A DNA stretch of 64,000 nucleotides. It comes from Myotis daubentonii (Eukaryota > Chordata > Mammalia > Chiroptera > Vespertilionidae). This document shows positions 56,985-64,000 of this stretch, in pieces. The first letter of the stretch is position 1. Each line of letters opens with the position of its first letter. The notes beneath the pieces were generated by a model. The model saw nothing but the letters and a program-made list of their open reading frames with translations, did not search any database and was not told the origin of the DNA. The position numbers and the translations under genes are program-made. Location: assembly GCF_963259705.1 (NCBI RefSeq), contig NC_081849.1, forward strand, positions 58,500,093-58,564,092, in the 5' to 3' direction.

Positions 56985-57205
56985 AATATTTTAAAGTAAG
57001 TTTAAATGTCACATCTTTGGAGAAATCTTCCCTGGTTCCTTCCTTTGTATTCCACCAGGTCATGTGTGCAGTGTGGCAATTATCTGCTTGCTTGTCTGTA
57101 TTGCCCACTGGATTCTAAGCTACACACAGGTAGACAAGTCTTGCCCAGGGATGGATCAGTTGTGCCTAGAACTGTGCTTGGAAGACTGTAGTTGTTTAAA
57201 TGAGA
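56985..57205 (+). repeat. L2 3' end fragment
   Basis: 'ggagaaatcttccctggttccttcc', 'ctgtattgcccactggattctaagc' and 'gtgcctagaactgtgcttgg' match the L2 3' end. Three overlapping small open frames here are repeat sequence. Confidence 0.7.
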
Positions 57206-58372
57206 ATGGAGGGATGCTGGGATCCAGTACCTTAGACACCCTCTAACAGCAGCTCTGGTGCTGCTCTTGGTGGGCTGATGGAGGCCTCTGGTGCTATTAC
57301 ATGTAGAATCAGTCCCCATTGATTATGCAGACAGCAGCTGTCAAGCTGTTTCACCTGTTGTGTTATGTATGGGAAAGATGTCTTTCAACTGTGGACAAAA
57401 AATCATCAAGAACAGTCTAGGATTCCATCCCTCTGGCAAGAGGAGTAATTAGAGCAGATCTGAAGGCAGAGTGAGGTATCAAATGCCCTCTGAGGATTTT
57501 TACTTCTTTTTGAATACATTTAAAAAATGTATTTCTTAAGACAAAAAGATCAACAGAAAAATGCATGGAAGGCATAATTCAGGGATCAGTTTCTTCATTT
57601 TGATGAAGTTATGCTTCATCTAACTGGGTAATTGATTTTAAACCAGAAGTCTGCTTACACTTTTACAGCTAAGACATCTAACTATATCTAAGAAAACATC
57701 ATAATAAATGTGTTATTTCTGATGAAACGTGTCTTGAGCTTATGTACACGAAGGGAGAAAGATATGGCTTTTCTTCTTCAAAATAAACTACGTAATTCTT
57801 ATGTTAGTGTCTGTAAGATTTAAGATTGGTGAGTTTGGCAAAGGGTGTTTATGTATATATATGGTGAGTGATTTCCTAAAACTTAGAAAAAGATGTAGGT
57901 TAAATTCTGCACATGCTACACTTGATGTTGCCAAAGGGGAAACCTGCTAAAAGAAGAAATTTGGGGGCTGATGTAAGAACGAGATGTTTGAATGATGACA
58001 AGGCCATCTCCGTAATTTGCTGTGCCCAGCGCAAATGACAATGTGGGAAATTTGGGAATCCTTGTTAAAAAAAATATTAAAATTTCCAAACAACAGCAGA
58101 GCATTAAGCTAAGGGCGGGGCCCTTAAAAGCCTAGGACACTCATGAGGCTCGCATGCCCATGAAGCTGACCTTTAGGATGCCTTTGCATGGTTTATGACC
58201 TTACTATGTAACTTGGTGAATTATAAAGAAAGATCCATGTGATAAATTCCGCTTTGATCATGGCAGTAGAATAGTGTTTATCACCCTAACTGACCTATCG
58301 ATCAGGTTCCTTTGAGCTACCAGACCTAAATGATGTGCTCACATGGGGCCCCTCAGTCAGGACTTCTGATGT
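57206..58372. other. Non-coding sequence
   Basis: No gene or repeat recognised. Confidence 0.5.
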
Positions 58373-58384
58373 CTTTCTTGTCTT
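58373..58384. repeat. Left 12-bp target-site duplication of an L1-like insertion
   Basis: CTTTCTTGTCTT, identical to 58879-58890. Confidence 0.85.
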
Positions 58385-58878
58385 GTCTTTTTTTTTTTTT
58401 TAATTTAAATCTTTATTGTTCAGATTATTACATTTGTTCCTCTTTTTTCCCCCCCCCATAACTCCCCTCCTCCCAGTTCCCGCCCCACCCTCCGCCCTCA
58501 CTCCCCACCCACTGTCCTCATCCATAGGTGCACGATTTTTGTCCAGTCTCTTCCCACATCTCCCACACCCCTTTCCCCCCCAAGAATAGTCAGTCCATTC
58601 CCTTTCTATGTCCCTGATTCTATTATAATCAACAGTTCATTCTGTTCATCAGATTATTTATTCACTTGATTCTTAGATTCACTTGTTGATAGATGCATAT
58701 TTGTTGTTCATAATTTGTATCTTTACCTTTTTCTTCCTCTTCCTCTTCTTAAAGGATACCTTTCAGCATTTCATATAATCCTGGTTTGGTGGTGATGAAC
58801 TCCTTTAGCTTTTCCTTATCTGTGAAGCTCTTTATCTGACCTTCAATTCTGAATGATAGCTTTGCTGGATAAAGTAAA
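58385..58878 (-). mobile_element. 5'-truncated L1-like retroinsertion, inverted
   Basis: Bounded by a perfect 12-bp target duplication, with the poly(A) tail seen as T14 at 58388-58401. On the plus strand it has a C-rich segment (58440-58590) and then 'tttcatataatcctggtttgg' and 'ctttgctggataaagtaa'. The structure is that of a target-primed retrotransposon copy about 494 bp long. I believe the body is L1-related but cannot confirm the subfamily. It contains no usable coding sequence. Confidence 0.8.
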
Positions 58879-58890
58879 CTTTCTTGTCTT
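58879..58890. repeat. Right 12-bp target-site duplication of an L1-like insertion
   Basis: Identical to 58373-58384. Confidence 0.85.
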
Positions 58891-59780
58891 TATATTGTTT
58901 GACTTGGGTCATATATGCATTGTTAATGGGTTTTGGTCTTTTGTGTTTTAAGCCAACTCACTTCCTCTCTTGGAAGTACCAGTAGGTAAACTGGATTAAT
59001 AAACGAAACTCTTAAAACTGGCTTTAAAAGTGGATTTTAAAAGCCTATCATTATCAACATTATTTACTGTGTGCAGTTGCAGTAATAGCTCTATTAATGA
59101 AACCAAAGCATTCCAACAAAGTAATTATTTGTTTAGAGACTTTATAACCTCAGGCAGGAATAATCTTGGAAGCAGAAGGATGCATTCCAGATAAGAAAGA
59201 GTACAGGACAGAAATTTTAGTCTTAAACAAAAGCAAAAGTGAAGGTTAAAGGAGGTGAAGGCCAGGCCTTGTTTATACTTGGGAAAGGAAACCCCCCTGC
59301 GGACAAGCGTAGAGGGAAAGGACCTGTTGGCACACAGCCCTTGGTTGGGGTGATGTAGGCTGACCTCAGACATAACATAGGCTCTTCTATTCCCTCAAGT
59401 TTCGAGAAGCCTTAGCCAGCGCCCCAGAAGAGCAGGGAGCTAATCTGACTTATGGAGACCTGCTTTCTGCCTCCCTTCCCAACTCATCCCACAAGAATTA
59501 AATGGGATTGTCTTTCAAACACGGATGCTGTGTTCAGTGAAGTGAGGTTTCTCACCGCACAGATCCACTGGGTAGCAGGCAAGTGGCATCTGCATTCTCC
59601 GCATTTTGTGATGCTCAAGCTGTTTCTCCTTCCATGGCTGTGCCCCACTCAAGAAGGGACAACATATGGGCTAGTGTTTAGGATCACCCGAGAACCAGCT
59701 AGGTAGGTTTCATAGCCTAAATATTCAGCAGTCCTTTAAAGTGGGAACGTGCCTTTCCTCATTAATAATAAAAAAAATAG
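58891..59780. other. Non-coding sequence
   Basis: No gene. Small open frames at 59125-59373 (minus) and 59452-59706 (plus) have no recognisable features. Confidence 0.5.
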
Positions 59781-59989
59781 CCTTGCTGGCGTGGCGCAGT
59801 GGGCGAGGGTTGACCTATGAACCAGGAGGTCATGGTTTGATTCCTAGTCAGGGCACATACCCGGGTTGTGCACTCAGTCCCCAGTGTGGGGGTGTGCAGG
59901 AGGCAGACTATTGATGATTCTCTTTCAACATTGATGTCTTGCTCTCCCTCTCCTTTCCTTTCTCTGAAATCAATAAAAACATAAAAAAA
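59781..59989 (+). repeat. Ves SINE
   Basis: Box A TGGCGCAGTGG (59792-59802) and box B GGTTTGATTCC (59834-59844) are both intact. They are followed by 'cactcagtccccagtgtggggg', 'gtgcaggaggcag' and an A-rich tail. Same subfamily as 33923. The target duplication is unclear because both flanks are A-rich. Confidence 0.93.
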
Positions 59990-60349
59990 TAAAAATATTT
60001 AAAATTGGAGAGCTCTAACAATACAAATATTTGTAGTTAATTTCAGTGTGAATCAGTACTAGTTAAAGTGGAATAGTAAGAGTAGAGTTTCTTCATTTTT
60101 TTGCCAGGACTGTGTTATATGAAGAGACAGAGGCTCTATGTATGAGTTGGTGGCTAGGGAATGGGAAACAGAGGCAGGAGAAAATAGATACAGTGGTTTT
60201 CCCTATGATGGCTTTGGCTTAGGTGTCCTCTTCCAAAGCTATCTGTTAATTGAACTATTACTTGTATGAATTAATATTCATACAAGTAACTGATTTGAGT
60301 GTAATATTCTCTAAGTTCTCCTTCTTGTTATTCTTTTTTAAAAATGATT
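59990..60349. other. Non-coding sequence with a perfect palindrome
   Basis: No gene. Holds the 14-bp-arm palindrome at 60258-60289. Confidence 0.5.
60258..60289. repeat. Perfect hairpin, 14-bp arms, 4-base loop
   Basis: TTACTTGTATGAAT (60258-60271) pairs fully with ATTCATACAAGTAA (60276-60289) across TAAT. Confidence 0.92.
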
Positions 60350-60571
60350 TTATTTTTTTAAATATATTTTTATTGATTTCAAAGAGGAATTAAGAGGGAA
60401 AGAGAGATAGAAACATCAATGATGAGAGAGAATCATTGACTGGCTACCTCCTGCACGCCCCCCACTGGGGATCAAACCCGCAACCCAGGCATATGCCCTT
60501 GACCGGAATTGAACCTGGGACCCTTCAGTCTGCAGGCCGACGCTGTATCCACTGAGCCAAACCATCTAGGG
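60350..60571 (-). repeat. Ves SINE, abutted by an hAT MITE
   Basis: Inverted Ves: 'atatatttttattgatttcaaagagg', 'catcaatgatgagagagaatcattgactggc', 'gaccggaattgaacctgggacccttcagtctgcaggccgacgctgtatccactgagccaaaccatctaggg' in blocks. The tRNA-like head is well preserved. The hAT element begins where the SINE head ends. Confidence 0.93.
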
Positions 60572-60788
60572 CAGCCGTGGGCAAACTACGGCCCGTGGGC
60601 TGGATCCGGCCCGTTTGAAATGAATAAAACTAAAAATAAAAAAAAAGACCGTACCCTTTTATGTAATGATGTTTACTTTTAATTTATATTAGTTCACACA
60701 AACACTCCATCCATGCTTTTGTTCCGGCCCTCCGGTCCAGTTTAAGAACCCATTGTGGTCCTCGAGTCAAAAAGTTTGCCCACCCCTG
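60572..60788. mobile_element. Non-autonomous hAT MITE next to the Ves SINE
   Basis: Ends CAGCCGTGGGCAAACT and AGTTTGCCCACCCCTG form imperfect inverted repeats typical of Charlie-like hATs. Inside, 'acggcccgtgggctggatccggcccg' recalls bat nhAT families. The 8-bp flank atctaggg at the left reappears at the right as ataggg with 2 bases missing, so the target duplication is damaged. 217 bp, non-coding. Confidence 0.8.
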
Positions 60789-60796
60789 ATAGGGCA

Positions 60797-61159
60797 ATTC
60801 TTCTTTTTCTTTAGGTAGCAAAGAAGTCATATTTGTATTCCTTTGTTAAAATAGATGAAGACATATACAATCATGTATGAACACATGGAAAGGCACACAC
60901 TAATAAATGAGATACCATTTTTTGTAATAGCAAAATGAGAGCAAGTTAATTTCCATCGATGATAAAATAATGAGCCCATTTGTAATTTGTGCTGCCTGCT
61001 CATTACAATGATGAGACATGGCATTTAAACGCACTCACATAAAGTGAGACTGAGCCTGCACTTTCACATTAAAGCACTGCTTACCTTCTGGGTAGAATCT
61101 TACACTCAGATGGCTGACCTTGCTGCAGTATTCTTCCTCCTTGAACCACTGGGCTTGAC
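60797..61159. other. Non-coding sequence
   Basis: Nothing recognised. Confidence 0.45.
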
Positions 61160-61220
61160 TGCCTTCTTCAAAAATAGCGTTGAGCGCCTGCTGTATGCCA
61201 GGCATGCTGCTAGAGGATGT
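61160..61220 (-). repeat. L2/MIR 3' end fragment
   Basis: 'aatagcgttgagcgcctgctgtatgccaggcatgctgctagagg', in blocks, is an inverted L2-type end. Confidence 0.55.
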
Positions 61221-61379
61221 GAAACCCAGAGCCCCCAGGGCTGCAGCGTAATTAGTACATGGGATGATGATAGCCGGTCTTCATTGTTTCTCCCCTTGTT
61301 CCTGTCTTCGCCAATACTTCCGAATATGCACCTTTCAACCACTGTCGCAAGCCTCCACATCTTCGGAAAATTATAGGCT

Positions 61380-61640
61380 TCTCTCTATTGTTGTCTTTTC
61401 TGTAAAAAAATCTTTGTCCATTCCCCTATTTGGAGCTAACCTCTGCATCGTTCATGTTGTCCAGAGCACTTCATATTTGACTATTTAACATAGTTATTTT
61501 TATTCATGTCTTTATTTCTCACTGGACTTCAGGTTTCTGGATGACATGGATTCTGATGAATCCTTGACTCTCCATTCCTCATGATGTTAGCAAAATGTTT
61601 TTCTCATAGTAGGTGCTCAAATACAGTTGAGTATATTAAA
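61380..61640 (+). repeat. L2 3' end fragment
   Basis: 'ctcactggacttcaggtttctggatgacatgg' and 'ttctcatagtaggtgctcaaatacagttgag' are the L2 3' terminus. Confidence 0.65.
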
Positions 61641-61819
61641 TTAAGTGGATAAAAAACAACAACAAACAAAATGATTTACCTACTAACTGTTCAGGGACAC
61701 AAATTGTTGACCCAGTACACTGTATGTAGAGCCAAGTGGAGTTACTGTCAGCATTCCTAATTTGTGCTTATTGCACAATGGGAAATGTAATGCCCAATCT
61801 CCCATCCCTAAACAAATCA
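61641..61819. other. Non-coding sequence
   Basis: Nothing recognised. Confidence 0.4.
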
Positions 61820-62262
61820 ACCATTGTCATCTTTTCTGATCTTTCTAGTCTGGCATATTTGCAAACATAATTTCTGTGAATCTATAAGCATGGCCTCATA
61901 ATATAGATTCAGTTTTTTGTTCTGTACTATTTGTTCAGATATGTAGAAGGCTCTTAATGAAACTAAAGAAACAGGCAATTTTACTGAAAAGTATAAAACT
62001 TGAAAGATTGTTGTCCCAAAGCAGCCTATTAATTCTGAGGGGAGCATGTCTGGAGGCTTCTGATCAAGTTTCAGAAAGCCCATTCTTTCACACATTTCTA
62101 ATGGCATGTCATCAATGATGCCAACATATGTCAGGGGATCACCCAAGACTGGGGTTTTCCTCCAAGGGAACAACAGTGTCTAATAATTCAGGACAAATTT
62201 CTAATTATTTTTAATGGGATTATTCTGCTTCTTGGCACATCAAGCAATTTGTTTTACACCTT
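61820..62262 (-). pseudogene. Possible decayed coding fragment of unknown origin
   Basis: The minus strand has a 118-codon open stretch (61817-62173) whose first half reads like ordinary protein (for example DPLTYVGIIDDMPLEMCER and KPPDMLPSELIG). Just upstream, sequence in a second frame (PELLDTVVPLEENPSLG) joins it if one lost base in the GGG-T-GA run is allowed. A third piece (LLDVPRSRIIPLKIIRNLS) precedes that after another shift. I recognise no family. There is no start context, poly(A) tail or target duplication, so it could be chance open frames. If real, it is a frameshifted relic, not an active gene. Confidence 0.25.
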
Positions 62263-63039
62263 TAGTCATTATTTTTCATTTTTGAAGACTTAAATAGAGG
62301 AGACGTGACAGAGCTGAAGTCCCGTTTCATCTCCTGGACCATTAATTATGCTTTGTTGCTTTCAGTACTGCTGAGGCCCCAGAGAAATGAATCTTGTCGG
62401 TCTTACTTGGCTTAACAGATTTCATTCTCCATACTTCAAACAAGTTTTCTTAGAAAACCATTAATCACTAACCTATGGATTAAATAGTGACAATAATGGA
62501 AATATAACCAACAACAAATTGTTCATGGTTGGCTTCTCCAAGGATTTGACAGCTAATTTACAAAAGCAAGTTATTTTTATGGAGCAAGACTTTTGCGATA
62601 AAGTAAAATTGCTTTGGCAGAAATGCTCAGCACTATCTTGTAGTCTGCAGGGGCACCACACACACGCACACACAGACCATCCTTCTCTCTTGACCCCCTT
62701 TTCTGCCACGTTTTCTAAGATTTCAGTGGGTCCTGCCTCATTGCTAGCATGTACCCTTGACACAATTACTGTTTGTTTTCATAAAAGACTCTGAAATCTA
62801 TTTTATGCTGTCAACTCAGGGTCTACATGGGAGAGGTCTCAAGCCATAATGTAGGAAACTTGTCAAATAGGGTGAAACACAAATTCAAGGATTCTGTTGC
62901 AGAAGAGTGATGGTCTCAATTCAGGATAGGCACACCCTGGGGAGCGACTGGAGATGGGGAGAGAAGGCATTTTTTGTCCAGGTGGTAGAAGACTTTGAAA
63001 GCCAGAATGTGGAGTTTGTGTTTCATCTGTAGCACCACC
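62263..63039. other. Non-coding sequence
   Basis: No gene. A short CA-rich tract lies at about 62655-62675. Text near 62990-63030 ('gactttgaaagccagaatgtggag') resembles an L2-associated relic. Confidence 0.45.
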
Positions 63040-63215
63040 TATCATCTTAGAACCACCGGTTTGGGATATCCCCAGAGCTTGTAAAAAATGCCTTTTCAGG
63101 ATCCTTCCCTAGACCCCCTAGTTCAGATTCTCAGAGTACACCCTGAAATTTGCATTTTAAACAAGTGCCCCAGATGATTCATTCTTATTCCACTTCATGT
63201 TGAAATCACTGCCAC
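63040..63215 (+). repeat. MER5A-type hAT relic
   Basis: 'agaaccaccggtttgggatatcc', 'ctagttcagattctcagagtac', 'gaaatttgcattttaaacaagtgccccagatgattc' in blocks match the right half of MER5A-type elements. Confidence 0.65.
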
Positions 63216-63755
63216 AGATAAAGGAGATAATTTAGTAAAACATTGTATTTGTATATGTTTAAGTATGTTTTGTTTAAATGACAACATTTTTGTGTGGTAT
63301 AAAAGGGAGAAGAAAAATTTATGTTTATCATTTTATAAAAAACTGACACTGGATAGAGCGCTCTCAAAGATCAGTATGACATATAAACAAATGGTGGTAT
63401 GCTGGTAATGCTTAACAGCTCCCTGAAAACAAACAAACCAAACACACACAAGTCCTGATTTGTAGCATTTGTGTGTTTTTTCAAGCTACCAACTTAACAT
63501 CATTAAATGTGGAGTTAGGAAGCAATGTACACAATTGGTATTTTGCATATGTATAGTTTTGCCATATACTATATATCCAAATAGTTAAGTTTTTGTACAC
63601 TTAATTATTTAGGCTGATGGGTATTTATGTGCATAATAACAGATACTTACCTTAAATATAACCATCACATATTTTCAAAGCATATTCTAAAACATTACTT
63701 TTGACTCCTAAAAGTATTCTGTGAAATTTCCATAGTGGGGAAGATAATATCAGCC
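63216..63755. other. Non-coding AT-rich sequence
   Basis: No gene. CAAA/CACA-rich tract near 63428-63450. Confidence 0.45.
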
Positions 63756-63771
63756 TTTTTTTTTTTTTTTT
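63756..63771. repeat. Poly(T) tract
   Basis: Sixteen T at the edge of a MIR-like fragment. Confidence 0.85.
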
Positions 63772-63842
63772 GATAGAAGAGAAAACTAAGACTTGATGGA
63801 AGTTATCCAAAGTCACACTGCTGTTAAAAAGCAAAGCCTGCC
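63770..63842 (-). repeat. MIR SINE fragment
   Basis: 'gatagaagagaaaactaagacttgatgg', 'gttatccaaagtcacactgctg' and 'aagcaaagcctgcc' are an inverted MIR core. Confidence 0.55.
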
Positions 63843-63858
63843 TTAGAAGGTTCCAGAG

Positions 63859-64000
63859 CAGTGGTTCTCAACCTTCTGGCCCTTTAAATACAGTTCCTCA
63901 TGTTGTGACTCAACCATAAAATTATTTTCGTTGCTACTTCATAACTGTAATGTTGCTATTGTTATGAATTTTAATGTATATATCTGATATGCAGGATGGT
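63859..64000 (-). mobile_element. SPIN-like hAT MITE, cut by the window end
   Basis: Starts CAGTGGTTCTCAACCTTC and continues 'acagttcctcatgttgtgac', 'attattttcgttgctacttcataactg' and 'gatatgcaggatgg', the inverse of the complete element at 13059-13269. The sequence runs to the window edge; about 60-70 further bases would complete it. The left 8-bp flank is TTCCAGAG (63851-63858). Confidence 0.85.

Noticed and set aside
56606..56999. Serine/leucine-repeat protein on either strand
   Set aside because: The repetitive peptide is simply the (TC)25 microsatellite inside a Ves SINE.

Overview
This is repeat-rich mammalian nuclear DNA, almost certainly from a vesper bat (Chiroptera, Vespertilionidae). 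The evidence is the co-occurrence of three lineage markers: tRNA-derived Ves SINEs (about ten copies), HeliBat-type non-autonomous Helitrons (five copies with 5' TCCTATATAATAAAAG-like starts, or variants of it, and 3' ends of a GTGCACGAA...GTGCAC-type hairpin plus CTAG), and SPIN-like hAT MITEs. I cannot name the genus or chromosome.

I find no protein-coding gene, exon, rRNA, tRNA gene or CRISPR array that I can support. The open reading frames are short, and the longest ones lie over recognisable repeats (an MLT1 LTR, Helitrons, L1 3' ends). The window reads as intergenic or deep intronic sequence.

Layout. 0-17 kb: a solo endogenous-retrovirus LTR (783-1539) with perfect 6-bp target duplications; an old Ves SINE; an L2; a 5'-truncated L1 with a perfect 17-bp target duplication (8203-8777); an inverted MLT1; a local duplication (12904-13377 and 14983-15240) in which one copy carries a SPIN-like hAT MITE and the other is the empty site; a Helitron; and a second MLT1. 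17-34 kb: mostly old or unique sequence with L1 3' ends, Ves SINEs, a probable second LTR (about 26.6-27.0 kb), a Helitron, a mariner-type MITE (32286-32413) and a young Ves SINE with a 14-bp target duplication (33364-33594). 34-50 kb: paired L1 3' ends, a long GC-rich Helitron (39550-40159), another Helitron (41999-42454), old L1 ORF2 debris, a small local duplication, and two head-to-tail Helitrons inserted in an L1 (49367-49991). 50-56 kb: the most repeat-poor stretch. 56-64 kb: L1, Ves SINEs, an L1-like retroinsertion with a 12-bp target duplication, a Ves SINE abutted by an hAT MITE, L2/MIR/MER5 relics and a second SPIN-like MITE cut by the window end.

The most interesting signal is regulatory. 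Four of the five Helitron units carry CTCF-type binding motifs, six in total: four match the 17-base core YGRCCASYAGRKGGCRS completely and two match at 16 of 17. In one element two of them form a 20-bp near-perfect inverted repeat. If bound, these elements have seeded insulator-type sites across this locus. Family names for the old repeats come from recall of consensus sequences, not from a database search.
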